The notes beneath the pieces are model-generated. The model was not told where the DNA came from and did no database searches. It saw nothing but the letters and a program-made list of their open reading frames with translations. A program made the translations under genes and the position numbers. This document shows positions 1 to 12,549 of a stretch of 64,000 bases of DNA, in pieces. The stretch is from Anisus vortex. Lineage: Eukaryota > Mollusca > Gastropoda > Planorbidae. The DNA is taken from positions 36,627,618 through 36,691,617 of the forward strand of contig OX421498.1 in the NCBI GenBank assembly GCA_949126835.1, in the 5' to 3' direction. Each line of letters begins with the position of its first letter. The stretch's first letter is position 1.

Positions 1-684
1 AAAAAACAATATTGTTAAAGAAAAGATAATAGGGCCTATATAGCTCACACTTGTGACCTACTTATAATGAAAGGCCGAAGCGCTTAGTGGGAAAATAACT
101 CAAAACGTCACATCCGTAGGCTAATGTAGTCATTGTTCCCTTTTGTTTAAAAAAAAATGCAAAACCAAAACCCAACTTCTTAATTATTTTTTTTTATATT
201 ACAACTAGCGCCACCATAATTATACTATTTAGTAAGTTTAAGTTCATAGTTGACAACGTTGACAATGAATTTGTCATGCAAGATGGTATCTGTCATGCAA
301 GATGGTATCTGTTCAATAGAGAAAATAACTAAGTATCAGAGACGCCTTCAAGTAAGTCCAGATAACTCATAATTCTTTGTGTGTGTGTGTCTGTATGATT
401 ACAGTGCATTGTTAACACACCTAGAAGTAATTTATTAATGCATTACATATTCCTCATTGTATTGTTATTGACTTACGTAAAGCGTTTAAAACAATAGGTG
501 AACAGTTATCACGTGGACATATTTTGGAATTTCTTTCTTGGTGTAAATAGTTCTATTTGACATCACACACAGGCTTATCTCCCATGTTCGGCATGGCGAG
601 GTGGTGATGGCTGAGTGGGGAGGGGGTGCGGAAGAGGTCAGCCAACACATTTTGCCTAATTTTCACTATATATATATAAAGTAG
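1..684. other. Left edge, mostly unannotated
   Basis: AT-rich with a 19-bp direct repeat 'tctgtcatgcaagatggta' (about 271-310) and a GT tract at 378-391. The TATATA tract at 667-680 belongs to the repeat into which the hAT inserted. No gene supported. Confidence 0.35.
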
Positions 685-1089
685 ACTAGAATTAGGTTGC
701 CAGATACACGGGGACCAAAAGGAGGACACAAAGAGACAAAAAGGAGGACAAAGGAGGACACATGGGTACCAAAAGGAGGACATATTTAATTTTTTTCAAT
801 TGAATGCGGATTTAACCAGCAATCAGTCGGCCTAAGACAATGGTAGCCAATAATTATCTATTGGTAAATCGACCAAACAAAAGTATTGTAAAAAATAAAA
901 GTAAATAAAAAGTCAGTTGACATTCTTTTTTCAAAATGTAACAATACTATATTATTTGATCATTAAACAGTCAATCCTACAGTAATACATTATCATCTTT
1001 CTGAATTATACAACATATTTCTCTGAGGAGACAACTTTTTGCAGAAAAACCTCCATAGCAAGCACAAATGACTAAAATGACTAAAACTG

Positions 1090-1459
1090 CTCACATGATA
1101 GCCTTTACAGAGTTAACTGAGAGTAGGCTATGTTTCTCTCCTTTGTCTATTGAGCGTTTATCAATGAGAACACTCTTTCCACATTGCTATTGTGTCCAGT
1201 GGTACAGAAAAATAGTTCTAAATGTTTAGAAACTCTGAAAAACAACGCATTAGGGCAACTTTGAAAAAATCAAACTCCACTGCTCATGCAAGAGTCTTTG
1301 AAAAAACTGGTCATTCTTTTTTTTTTGTACAAATGATTTGAGATTGCAATATTGTTCAAACAATTTCACATCATCCACTATAATAGCCTTTTCTTTAAGA
1401 TACAATATATATGTCAAAAGCTCATCAAAGGTACTGTTTTTGATTTTATTTAGGCACAT
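1090..1459 (-). pseudogene. hAT transposase C-terminal fragment, frameshifted and stopped
   Basis: Minus-strand frames give 69 codons ending KLP-stop at 1250. After a one-base frame change they continue with HNSNVERVFSLINAQ-stop-TKERN around 1145-1185. This matches the hAT dimerisation-domain signature (N-x-ERxFS ... T-x-x-RN). At least one frameshift and two stops show the gene is dead. The upstream reading frame is cut by the nested element at 1471 and seems to resume beyond 2526. Confidence 0.7.
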
Positions 1460-1470
1460 CCAACTAAAGC

Positions 1471-2525
1471 ATAGGTTCTCAACGGGGGAGGGGGGTCGTT
1501 ATCGCCCCCCGGGAAGGCGAGAAGCTTTAGGGGGGTGCTGATGTTCCCGGGGGCGATTGGGGGGCGTTGAAGGGTACGTGGGCAGTACAAAGGTACCTGA
1601 TATAATTTGAACACGTCAGCTATTTGAATCGATTAGTTTTTGGATGAAATGTGATGTAAACGCAATTGCTGCTAAATAAATATCTGATATAGGCCTACAT
1701 AGTATTATACTAATACGATATAAGCTTTTCGAAGAAGTAGGGATCAGTATTAGACTAGTATGGTCTGCGTTCGCCTGGTCCTGTTGATAGTTCAGCGGAC
1801 TAAGCGTCGCGGGTCTATCCCTGCCGCCGACCGATCCCTGTCTGCTAATATTAATGATGTTTTGATCTCAGTTTAACTGAGATGACCATATATTTATTTT
1901 TAAATGATACTGAAGCTGCAGAACGTAGTAAAGCAGAATAGATAGGTACTAATCATACAAACTGGGTAGTTAATGTAACGTTTGAAAAAATACATACACA
2001 TTCTTAGTCATATAATATTTTATATAATTTTAAATAATTTGTACAGTTTCATTTCAAATTGATAAATTGAAAGCGATTTTGGTTTATAAAAGAGAAAAAA
2101 AACTTAGAAACATTAGCTCAGATAAAACGGGATAATTATCTCCCTTTAATAAAAAAAAATGTTTCCACATTTGATTCAGCACTGATGCAAAACAAGTTCT
2201 GTTTTGTAATATAACAAATATTACTGAATAATTATTATTTCTTTATATAAATTCAAAATTATGGTTAGCAAAAGAAATATAATGAATGAGCCTTGGATTC
2301 GGTGCTTGAGTTTTTGAAAAGCAAATGCGATTCTTTGGTAGAAAAGATAATAAATAAGCACACAAATCTAGTCGACATTAAAAAAAATTGCGGAAACTAT
2401 AATATTATTGACCCTTTAATTTCCAGAGGGGTGGGGAAGTGGACGCTAAAAAAAGTAATGGGGGTCGGTGAGCGTAAAAAAAATTGTAAAAGTGGTCCGT
2501 GAGCCCAAAAAGGTTGAGAACCTAT
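1471..2525. mobile_element. Non-autonomous DNA element with 13-bp perfect inverted ends
   Basis: Starts ATAGGTTCTCAAC and ends with its exact reverse complement. It is flanked on both sides by CAACTAAAGC (1461-1470 and 2526-2535). If the terminal C belongs to the element, the duplication is the 8 bp AACTAAAG expected of hAT; read literally it is 10 bp. It has no recognisable transposase. Its left end is G-rich (several runs of 5-6 G) and its middle AT-rich. A related internal segment lies inverted at 38655-39050. Confidence 0.75.
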
Positions 2526-3049
2526 CAACTAAAGCATTGAAATTCACAAAAAGGTTGCAACCATTTTTCTAAGTAGCTAATGCATACATTCTATTATTTT
2601 TTTTAAAGGCACAAAATTACAAGGAAAACTTCTGAATGGTTAGTGTTATTTTCACCTTCTTAATTAATTGAACTTTCCGACTTGTGGAGAAAGAAGATCG
2701 GTGGACAATTAATATTAAATTAACAACACATTAGATAACACTATATAATTCATTACATTTCCTGCTAAATAGCCTACTCCAATGTTTAGCTTTACCCGAC
2801 CCAACCACTTAGTGACAGTAAATCAGTAAATAAGAACATAAAAAGGGCAATAAGGATTTTTAAAACCTTTGGCGTACAAAAGCCGGACATTTTAAGGGTT
2901 TTAGCTTTGCCTGCCGGACGGAGGACACAGGGCTAAAAAGGAGGACATGTCCTCCTTTTGCCGAACGTCTAGCAACCCAACTAGAATATGTTTGTGTAAA
3001 GTTGGATTCCTATTGGTTAATTCAACGCGTAATTAACTTTAAAGAAAAT

Positions 3050-3305
3050 CAATAGGCTTAGTTATAAAGCTAAATACTGTTATAAAGGCTCTACTAGGCC
3101 TATACTATAAGACTATAGGCTAAATAGTAACTAGTACTAATAGGCCTACTAAAAATGCTAGTAGCAGGCCTAACCTAAACATATTAATACCGTATATGGC
3201 TGGCCTATACCTACTCCTATACCTAACCTAGTAGGTCTACTATATTATAGATAATTGTGAGCAACATGATAGGCTATGCCTATGCTATAGGTCAATATAG
3301 GCTTT
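3050..3305. repeat. TAGGCCTA-rich low-complexity stretch
   Basis: The stretch is built of variants of 'aggcctata', 'ctataggc', 'cctaacctag' and similar, with two exact TAGGCCTA palindromes at 3095 and 3141. It has no regular period and no ORF. It looks like degenerate simple sequence. Confidence 0.5.
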
Positions 3306-3479
3306 TTGGTTTCGGATTTTTACGATCGACAGTCTGGACAGAAAAATAATAAAAATAAAAAATTGCCGAAAATCGGAATTTTAAGGGCTTTATCGGAATG
3401 TCGTAAAGTGGGGTGAAAAATCCGTATAATTCCGAGAAAATCGGAAAGGTTGGCAGGTCTGGATCTATATGCTTAATTG

Positions 3480-3965
3480 TTACCCCTGATAACGCCGGGT
3501 AATTTAACTAGTTAAATAGCCTATATATAAAGACTGTGTGTGTCTATTCCAATTTCCATTGGTTAATTTAAAGGCATGTGACAATATTGTCTTATATATA
3601 CTTTTGCGATTTCGCTCCCTGCATGCAAGTGGTCTGGGTTCGAATTTCTGTAGTAAAAATACCTAGGCTGTAGATCTATATTTTCATGATTACAACGATT
3701 TTTAAAAATTGTAAAGTTTCTTGGGATTTGTAGCTTTTTTAAAAATATTTTTTATTGTTTTCTATAAGTGATACAAAATGCATATATTCCGAGCATATAT
3801 AGTCATCAAAATCAAGTTATTTTACTTTAAATTGAGGATGATAACATTAATATGTTATCTATATATCTATAGGCCTTTGTATAAAGCTAAAACTATGTGC
3901 CATTTCTTCTTTAATGTATATTTAATTTGCTTCCGCGGGCAACGCCGGGTAGGTTAGCTAGTATA
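3480..3965 (+). repeat. Dispersed repeat bounded by 'aacgccgggta...ctagt' motifs
   Basis: The motif 'aacgccgggtaatttaacta' occurs at about 3491 and 'aacgccgggtaggttagcta' at about 3941, each followed by a TATATA-rich tract. Bases 3516-3560 resemble the joined flanks of the hAT at 693-2979, so at least two copies of this family lie here. The class is uncertain; such motifs mark the ends of several animal transposon families. Confidence 0.45.
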
Positions 3966-3975
3966 ATATATATAA

Positions 3976-4007
<32 letters not shown>

Positions 4008-4499
4008 AGAATGATTAGTGAGCTCCACAATCGCATAAAAACGTGGATGACAGGAAAACGTTATGTTTAGAAAAAAAAAAACTGCTTGTTTCTGCTTTGA
4101 GTCGAAATACCCGAAGTTCTTTTTGCAGTCAACATTAAACCACTTCTTGGCAAGCTGGCCAGGTTTCTATCTTGATGGAGGCCAAGTTGAGTGCTTTTGC
4201 GGTTTTTTTTCGTCTATCGGTGTTTTAGGTATGCATTTGTGTGCATATGTGTGTGTGTGTACATGTTTACTTTTGTTTGTTTTTTTGTTGTTTTTTTTAC
4301 TTTATACATGAGCTTGCTCGTAGTATAAACACAGAGACACATTGTATGTAAAGAAAATAAACATTGTTGTCTCCTCTGAGAAAACGGAACATTGGAAATT
4401 TTCTATTAAGATCCATTGTATGGATTTTTCTGAGAAACAAAAGAAAATTCTAAATTAAAAAAAAACAACTGTATTTTTCAAGGATTGATCATATTACCA

Positions 4500-4760
4500 A
4501 AATTGATCATAGGGCCGATGAAGCAGCGTTCACCAGTTTCTGTGACCACGGCATACACATAGGGATGTGTGGTCAGCACAATGCCCAGTCGCCTTTACTT
4601 TACCCCCCCCCCCCCAACTAATATCAGGTACCCATCAGAGCTGGGTAGACTCGGGGACACCCTCGAACCCCGGGATAAAAATCCTAGCCTTCATCAGGAT
4701 TCGAACCCTAGGACCTTCGGTACACCAGCCTGAAGGCACTGCCGCTAGGCCACCGTACCC
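4500..4760 (-). mobile_element. tRNA-derived SINE, full-length copy
   Basis: In minus orientation it begins with an A-box-like 'tggcctagcggc' and a B-box GGTTCGAATCC. A conserved body follows ('ctgatgggtacctga', 'gggcattgtgctg', 'gtgaacgctgcttca') and it ends with 'gatcaa'-type sequence. Nine other full or partial copies in the window share the body or the tRNA-like head, which defines the family. The 5' end abuts the 59-bp array at 4761. Confidence 0.8.
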
Positions 4761-5697
4761 GTGTCACGTTATACATAGTACTACATATATATCTGATGTA
4801 AACGCCTACCTATATACCCGTGTCACGTTATATATAGTACTACATATATATCTGATGTAAACGCATACCTATATACCAGTGTCACGTTCTACATAGTACT
4901 ACATATATATCTGATGTAAACGCCTACCTATATACCCGTGTCACGTTATACATAGTACTACATATATATCTGATGTAAACGCCTACCTATATACCCGTGT
5001 CACGTTATACATAGTACTACATATATATCTGATGTAAACGCCTACCTATATACCCGTGTCACGTTATATATAGTACTACATATATATCTGATGTAAACGC
5101 ATACCTATATACCCGTGTCACGTTATACATAGTACTACATATATATCTGATGTAAACGCCTACCTATATACCCGTGTCACGTTATATATAGTACTACATA
5201 TATATCTGATGTAAACGCATACCTATATACCCGTGTCACGTTATATATAGTACTACATATATATCTGATGTAAACGCCTACCTATATACCCGTGTCACGT
5301 TATATATAGTACTACATATATATCTGATGTAAACGCCTACCTATATACCCGTGTCACGTTATATATAGTACTACATATATATCTGATGTAAACGCCTACC
5401 TATATACCCGTGTCACGTTATACATAGTACTACATATATATCTGATGTAAACGCCTACCTATATACCCGTGTCACGTTATACATAGTACTACATATATAT
5501 CTGATGTAAACGCCTACCTATATACCCGTGTCACGTTATACATAGTACTACATATATATCTGATGTAAACGCCTACCTATATAACCGTGTCACGTTATAC
5601 ATAGTACTACATATATATCTGATGTAAACGCATACCTATATACCCGTGTCACGTAATACATAGTACTACATATATATCTGATGTAAACGCCTACCTA
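4761..5697 (+). repeat. 59-bp minisatellite, about 16 copies
   Basis: Unit starts 'gtgtcacgttatacatagta' and recurs every 59 bases from 4761. Copies differ at a few fixed positions (tatac/tatat, gcctac/gcatac), which gives a readable higher-order pattern. It starts directly at the SINE 5' end and stops at 'cctacctatcc'. Confidence 0.95.
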
Positions 5698-5699
5698 TC

Positions 5700-7140
5700 C
5701 ACACAAAAAAAGTTCAAATTCTGGTGAATGGCCGAAGTCGGTTAAGGATTGCTTTTGCGGAAATTCCCTGTATCGGTGTGATACAATAAAGGGAGAGAGA
5801 GACTTGCGGGAAAGGGGGATGGGGGGGGGGGGGGGGAGAAGAGATACCTTGGTTGTTGTGTTTGAGTAAAACTGTACTAGGTTCTAAGTTGAATAAAGCG
5901 AGTGGGAAAAAAAAAACACAAGCTGAAACGTGTTTTATTTTTTGTTTCTAACTGCGAAGGTAAAGTCTTTAAAAAACAACAACAACACGTGTACATAATA
6001 ATGTTGAAAACAAAATCAAGGCGAAGCTTAGTGCTAACATAAATGACTCCACGCACTTAGGCCTATGGGAGGGAAGGGGGGAAAGGGGGTTAAACATTTA
6101 TGACGATATATGTGACGATTGAGAGGGAGGGGGAGGGGGGTCTTTAGACAATGTGACGTCACAGAAAAAAAAATGCAATGTGCATCTTTCAATAAAATGT
6201 CCACTTTAACACAAGTTTCACAATTCAGTTCATCAACTACAGTCATTAGAGAGTTTACTGTAATACTTATACGACAATGTCATTACAAATGAATTGAAAC
6301 ATTCTAATTAGGTAATTGTAAATTATTATGGTCTGGTATTTATCTTATTTTTTTGGTTGGACGTTATATGGCAAAAAAGGGTCTTACTTTTTGTCTTGGT
6401 GTTAGGAGGCGAGGTGTTCAAAAATAGACCAAATCGCAAGACGTCATTTATGGACAGCCCCGAAATTATTCTTTGTTTTAATTATTATTCAATATTTTTT
6501 TTTCTCCATGTAGTGTGTACAAGTTCCAGACTGCCAGTCATTATGATGTTAATTTGTTAATTTATTGTCATTTGAATACTATAATTTTCAAGAGGGAGGA
6601 TGGGGATATGTTGTAAGATAAGAGCACAAAAATGCATGTAGCTAATGATCTTTCAGAAACTGTTAATAGTGCGTCAAAGTAGGATTTCTAATTCATTCAG
6701 CGTGCAAACATTGCTAAAAGTCATCCTGCTATTTTTTTGTAGAAGGGGCTTGACATTTTTGAAAATCACTATGCGTGGCAAGTCTGGTACGTCGACCCCT
6801 GCTCTATATTGTATTCATACTTCATAGTAATCGGCATAAGTTAGAGAGAAAAAAAAATAGTTCTAAACTTATTCACTTTTAATTGATCCCTTGGCATCGG
6901 ACAGGAGTTCTTCAAATAGCTAACATCCATCATGGTGATCTGCGCTTGACAAAAGTGTTTAAAAACGTATGGAATTACACCTGGCGCTAAAAGAAAGAAG
7001 TTCAACTTCAGACTGAAGTGTAATAATACTAATAATATGTGAACTGGTAGTTCTCTAATTGGTAAAATGTTCTTTTTTTATTGTTTCCTTATCGTTTAAT
7101 GATATGTTGAAAAGTAAAAGTAAATTAAAAATAAAGTAAT
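5700..7140. other. Unannotated stretch
   Basis: G16 homopolymer at 5821-5836 and G-rich tracts at 6065-6145. The rest is AT-rich without a recognisable exon. Confidence 0.35.
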
Positions 7141-7142
7141 TC

Positions 7143-7360
7143 CGTCGGACCAGATTGATCCATGGGGCCGGTGAAGCAGCGTTCAGCAGTTTATGGTGGC
7201 CACGACATTACTAGGGGATTGTGTGGCCCAGCAACCTTTACTTTACCCCCAACTAAAGTCAGGCGCCCATCAGAGCTGGGTGGACTCAGGGACACCCTCC
7301 GGACCTGAGAACAAATCCGTCACCGAGATTTGAACCCAGGACCTTCGGTACACCAGTAGA
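7143..7360 (-). mobile_element. tRNA-derived SINE copy, 5'-truncated
   Basis: Same family as the copy at 4500-4760: 'ggccggtgaagcagcgttca', then the body with 'cccatcagagctgggtgga', and a degraded B box ('gagatttgaaccc'). The tRNA-like head is lost after 'cggtacaccag'. Confidence 0.75.
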
Positions 7361-7599
7361 ACTTCTCTAATTGGCACTGGGATTTCTGTTAAACTTTTTT
7401 TTAAAACTGGTTTCCTAATCGTGAAATAATGTGTATTTTTAAAAGTATACGGTGTATTTTTATTTTAAAGAGTATATTGTTTAACACTAAAATAAATATG
7501 TAGAGAACATCTAGCTGTAGATAGTTATAGCTGATCTATTTGTGGATAGTTATTACCTAACTGAAGAATTTGCAGCTAATTATCACTAGCTGAGCTATT

Positions 7600-7910
7600 T
7601 GTATAACACACAACGTCAATCTGGAACAAACGACATCAAACCTGAACACACTACGTCAGTTCTAAACGTCAACCCCAAACACAAAAACGTAAACCCTGAA
7701 CACACTATGTCAATCTTGAACACACAGCGTCAACACACAACATTAGCCCTGAACACACAACTTCAACTCTGAACGCATAACATCAGTGCTGAAATACAAC
7801 GTCAACCATGAACACATAACGTCACCCCTGAACACACTACTTTAACTCTGAACACACAAATTCAGCCCTGAACACACATAGTCTGGCCTGAACTAACAAC
7901 GTCAACCCTG
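7600..7910 (+). repeat. Degenerate ~20-bp tandem repeat
   Basis: Loose copies of 'ccctgaacacacaacgtcaa' with point changes and small indels. There is no ORF. It is older and more diverged than the neighbouring arrays. Confidence 0.7.
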
Positions 7911-8202
7911 GCTCCCAAATCGAGTGTTCGTAAATGTATTAAAAATCATGTGGGTCGGGTGCCAGCGTACGGACAAACGCCTCTGGGAATTTTGCTGACC
8001 ACTGGTCATAGGGACGTGAGGGCGAAGCAGAATCATAATTGCGAAAAAGGGTAATTTCAGTAATTGCCCCACCAATATTTGATTGCCCCGCCAACATTTG
8101 ATTGCCCCAGGCTCTACAAGTGGTCTTCGTGTATTGGTGTATTGGGTCAAACGATTGAAATCCTGGTCCAAATGCCATAGATCTAGTCTGGAGCATTTGT
8201 TT

Positions 8203-8752
8203 ATGAAGCTGGTTGTATTTGTGTATTAATGTGTGTGTAGCTGGTTGTATTTGTGTATTAATGTGTGTGCAGCTGGTTGTATTTGTGTATTAATTTGTGT
8301 GCAGCTGGTTGTATTTGTGTATTAATGTGTGTGCAGCTGGTTGTATTTGTGTATTAATTTGTGTGCAGCTGGTTGTATTTGTGTATTAATTTGTGTGTAG
8401 CTGGTCGTATTTGTGCATCAATTTTGTGTAGCTGGTTTTATTTATGTATTGATGTGTGTATAGCTGGTTGTATTTGTGTATTAAAGTGTGTGTGTAACTG
8501 GTTGTATTTGTGTATTAATTTGTGTGTAGCTGCTTGTATTTGTGCATTAATTTTGTGTAGCTGGTTTTATTTATGTATTGATGTGTGTATAGCTGGTTGT
8601 ATTTGTGTATTAATTTGTGTGTAGCTGGTTTTATTTATGTATTGATGTGTGTGTAGCTGCTTGTATTTGTGCATTAATTTTGTGTAGCTGGTTTTATTTA
8701 TGTATTGATGTGTGTATAGCTGGTTGTATTTGTGTATTAATTTGTATGTAGC
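8203..8752 (+). repeat. ~32-bp minisatellite, about 17 copies
   Basis: Unit 'agctggttgtatttgtgtat' plus 'taatgtgtgtgt'. The period is 32 with units of about 29-33 bases. Short reading frames across it are artefacts of the repeat. Confidence 0.9.
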
Positions 8753-8944
8753 TGGAAACTTGTGGAATCTGTTTCAGTGTGGTTTGAACAGGATACTTTA
8801 CTTTACTTTTCTTTAAGTTTTTTTTAAAATTAGAGATTTGGAATCAAACTTGATACGTTTATTAGTGTGTGGCCAGCAGAACGACCCACTGAGTTGATTA
8901 AATATTTCCACATCATATCAATCAATTCTGTTATCAAACACAAA

Positions 8945-9055
8945 CACCAATGAACAATATAAACAATATTTTTATTAGCCACCTAGTACATACGTACAAT
9001 AAAGGCAGTCAAATTCAAAGACATCACTAGAAAATTATAACATTGGTAAATAATA
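8945..9055 (+). repeat. Dispersed repeat fragment shared with 38262-38350
   Basis: Contains 'caatgaacaa', 'ttagccacctagtacat', 'caataaaggcag' and 'gaaaattataacatt' in the same order as at 38262-38350. Family unknown. Confidence 0.5.
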
Positions 9056-11980
9056 TTTTATTGAAATAATAATAAAAAATAATAAATTAATTTAAGATAC
9101 TATACAAGAAAATACAAGAGGATAATTCAATTTAAGATACAACAACAACAAAATAAAAAAGAAATACAATTGTGATAATACACTGTTCATGATCTAACTT
9201 GCACTATTCTTATCAGATTTTAACGTTACATCATTTTCACTCACTCATCATCATCATAAGGTGCCATGGCTGATGGCGTAGGCGATCATGTCTTTCCACG
9301 TAACTTTTATTCTGGCAAACTCCAACATTTCCGTTGTTCCTGCCATTCCATGCCATTCCGTTAGATCATCTACACTCACTCACTACAAGTTTGCATTAAC
9401 ACAGTGATAGAGTGAAAATTTCATAGACGCCATCGTTCCTGTGTGGGAGGATGCAGATTCCAGTTTATATAATATATTTGTTTTTTTACTACATTAAAGA
9501 ACTCCCGGAATAGCCCCACGAATCAAATGTCCAGAAGGCTTCAGCCGTGACGTCTCGGCGTCAGCAGATTGGCGGGCACGCAATCCTTGTCACTTTTGGT
9601 CATTTCGAAACTCGTCAATTCGCTCCCGCCCATCCTCGCTTCAACCCCCTTTTTTTCCCTTTTCACGTGAATTTCAGGGTGGTGGCGCTAAGGCCATGGT
9701 CAATCTTATTGGGCCATCGGATCCATCTGACACAAATAATGGCGTGTTTCTAATGTAACCTAGTTGTTGTTGTTTTTTAAATTCTTTTTTTGTGTGTGTT
9801 GTTGTTGCTGTGTAGCATGACGTAGAGGCGCGTGAGGGTGATGTGCCGCACGCAATGAGCGAGTCGTGATTGCATGAAACAAAGATGGAGGGTAAATCAA
9901 GCAATTTACTCTCACTTTGTAATGGACGTGTGATGGTGATGATAACACGGGGGTGGGGGAGGAGGTGGCGAGAGGGGGGGGGGGGCAAAACAATGTACAG
10001 CAGATAGGTTTGTTTTTGGCATGGCAGCAAGATAATCTAGCGATTTGAAAGAATCAATTATATGTAATGGTTTGGGTTTATGAAATAAGATATTATGTTC
10101 AGGATTATGAAATAATCATTTAGAATCTAGATATAGTGTTTCACGTGGAAGACTCATTTTAGTGTATAAAACACTATAACAAAGGGTGATTTTTATTTCC
10201 TATGTGGTCTTCTATACACCTACAATACAGTGATATAATGTAAGCCAGCAGTGTACATTTGTCTAAAATCTGTCTGTCTCTTTTACTAATTTTCCCCAAT
10301 GAAAATAAATACACATATTAAACTTCTAGATGTAAACAGCGTTCCAAATAAATAAATTAAATAAATACAGACACATAAAAAAAATATTGATATTTGTTCT
10401 CTGTGCAACAGCTCGGGAGTGTTCATTACATAATTTCTTTTTTTGTATACAAAAATAAATATTTTATGTCCTCATTAATTTAGGATATACAAATATTATA
10501 ATTTCAAACATTTGGCTGTGTTTCTATGTTTACAGTTAGCTAAAAAAGAAAAGAAGCTTGTTTTTTTTAATATATAAAAGATAATGTTGTATAATTTACT
10601 GAGCAAGTTTTGTGAAGTAAAAAAAATAACCCACAAAGCCTATTGATAATATGTCTTTTTAGCTTGATATATAGGCCTATATACTATATATAAATATCTT
10701 GTATAATAAATAGTGGCAGTACATAGAGTGTAAAACATGTTATGTGATTGTGCGTCTGTGTGTGTGTTTGCGATCCCCTTCCCCCACCCCTCCCCTAAGA
10801 TATAAGAAAAATGAACGCGATATGTATATATAACAGGAACAATATTGTAACTATAGCGGGAAATACCAAAGGTATGTTGTTCGCTGCCGTCAAGGGGTGA
10901 GCTAGCCTAGTATTATGTTACATTCAGCCATTACATCCACTATGACCTATATACTCTGATCAATTATTACCGGAGGGCTTTGATTGCGTGAAATATTTCA
11001 GAACAATGAGTGCATGTATATTATATAGGTCAGTGGTTCTTATCAATATGGACGCTTATATTTTCTGCTCTGACATACATATTTTATAGCTAAATAGATA
11101 TAGAGCTAGTCGCTATTGTATTAATTTCCAGCTCACAATAGAGCCCGCTGAATAATTAATAGCATAATTAAATTTTATAAATAGTTTTAATCAAAGTTTT
11201 TCAAATCATAATGTAACAAAGCATTAAAAAAAAAAAAGAAAAAAAAATGCAATTGGCTAAAAATATTCGCGTGCAAGAATTTACTTTTGTTTGTGTTGTT
11301 CTACGCCGGATATCCAGAATGTGCCCACCAATATGGCCGATTATGTTCCGAAAGTCTTTTTCTGATATTTTGATTTATCAACAATGATCACTCTACATAT
11401 TTTACATAGCCTAATTTTCAGAGCATGACATGTGATGCTTGTCGGCAAATCGCGCTATCTAAAAGCGTACGAATAATTTCAGTCAAATAATGTATGTTTT
11501 CTATAGTGCGCCGTCAATGCTCTGGCATATATACCTTGTGTATATTTCAGCACTCCTTGTCTTTTTTAGTGTGCTGTTGTTTTTCCATGACAATAAAAAC
11601 TTTGACTAAAATTATCGGCTTAAAAAAAAATATTTGTAAACAATAGTTCAATATTTACAAAAGATAGTTCAATGTTTACAATAGATAGTTCAATATTTAC
11701 AATAGATAGTTCAATGTTTATTTTGCCTACAATGTGTGTGTTAATTAGTAACTTCATGTTATGTATTGATGGGAAGCGGGGCGGATCACTGTTTATTGAC
11801 CACAAAACGGTGGCTATTGCATGTTAGGTTTAGCTTGTCTACTATCTTTGGACAGCATTGTGACGTTCCCCCAGCATTTAGTCTCTGAGACCCACGCCCA
11901 CGCGTTCAATGGGTTGCAAATCTCTTTTGCAAACTTTCCTTGTTTGATGTTTTCATCGACAGAAGCAATGACTTTCCCTC
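9056..11980. other. Unannotated stretch; locally CpG-rich at about 9500-9900
   Basis: No coding exon can be supported. Around 9500-9900 the sequence is less AT-rich than its surroundings, with several CpGs and CRE-like cores (TGACGTC near 9548, TGACGTA near 9819), so it could be regulatory. A G/C homopolymer lies near 9976. An A/T-rich, featureless tract runs from 10030 to 11600, and four ~21-bp repeats of 'ttacaatagatagttcaat' lie at 11635-11720. Confidence 0.35.
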
Positions 11981-11984
11981 TTAT

Positions 11985-12150
11985 CTTTTCTTATATATTA
12001 CAGACGCTCCATCTATAAAGAAGATTATTGCATCCTACTGTTCATCCGTGGTCCGAGTCGAGTCTTTGATCTTTTATTACTGTTTTAAATTATGTTAAGG
12101 GTACTGGTTTTCCTGGTTTGTTCAGGCAACCCATTCCATGTCCGAATGTT
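11985..12150 (-). mobile_element. LINE 3'-end fragment, family A
   Basis: Minus-strand copy of a dispersed LINE tail: 'tcttatatattacagacgct' is the complement of the family terminus, and 'ggttttcctggtttgttcag' is the shared coding end. Other copies lie at 16290, 21940, 25490, 27095, 41110 and 51298. Confidence 0.75.
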
Positions 12151-12277
12151 CAGTACCGCCCCCACCCCTTTCCACACTATGAATTCTTAGTAACGGGAAG
12201 TCCATAGGTACATAATTTATTTTCTGAGTTTCTGAAGACTGTGTTTTAGTCCGGTATTTTGTGGATAGTTGTATTAA

Positions 12278-12350
12278 CCCTTAAAGTCCCGGGCGCGTAT
12301 ATAGCGGAACTGAAGGCAGCATAGATAGAAGTAGGTCGGTACGGGAAGTG
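12278..12350. mobile_element. Very short TTAA-flanked piggyBac-like element
   Basis: 73 bases between TTAA at 12274-12277 and 12351-12354. The left end CCCTTAAAGTCCCG and right end (reverse complement CACTTCCCGTACCG) are alike only with gaps. Size and TTAA flanks suggest an internally deleted piggyBac-type MITE; the match is weak. Confidence 0.4.
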
Positions 12351-12549
12351 TTAATAAAGCCCAGTCGATTGTGGCATTTGCCAAGGAGTGAAACCAATTC
12401 TTGCCGATCAACATTGAACATTGAGATATAAACGGACATCGATTCTGTTTGTATGTTCGCTGTAGACTCCCTTCCTGTTGTTTGAACGGAGTCTTAAAGA
12501 TCTCGAAAGATCTTAAAAATATGGCCAACTTTTTTTTTTAGGTGGCTAA

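Larger units (their letters stand above)
693..2979 (-). mobile_element. hAT-type DNA transposon, decayed, with a second element nested inside
   Basis: Flanked by a perfect 8-bp direct repeat ACTAGAAT (685-692 and 2980-2987), which fits the hAT target preference. Imperfect terminal inverted repeats are TAGGTTGCCAGA at the left and TGGGTTGCTAGA (reverse complement) at the right. Both ends carry several copies of 'aaggaggaca', a likely subterminal transposase-binding repeat. A decayed hAT transposase lies on the minus strand. Bases 1471-2525 are a later insertion. The hAT itself landed in a copy of a dispersed repeat: its two flanks, when joined, resemble 3516-3560. Confidence 0.8.

Noticed and set aside
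1770..1840. tRNA-like segment ('tagttcagcggactaagcg')
   Set aside because: It has an A-box-like and a weak B-box-like stretch, but no cloverleaf with paired acceptor stem could be drawn; it lies inside a transposable element.
4567..4860. 97-codon ORF over the SINE and 59-bp array
   Set aside because: It spans a SINE in the antisense direction and the start of a tandem array.
9240..9380. Possible non-LTR 3' tail ('catcatcatcat' followed by 'gccatggctgatgg')
   Set aside because: Only one copy was seen and no ORF end or second boundary was found.
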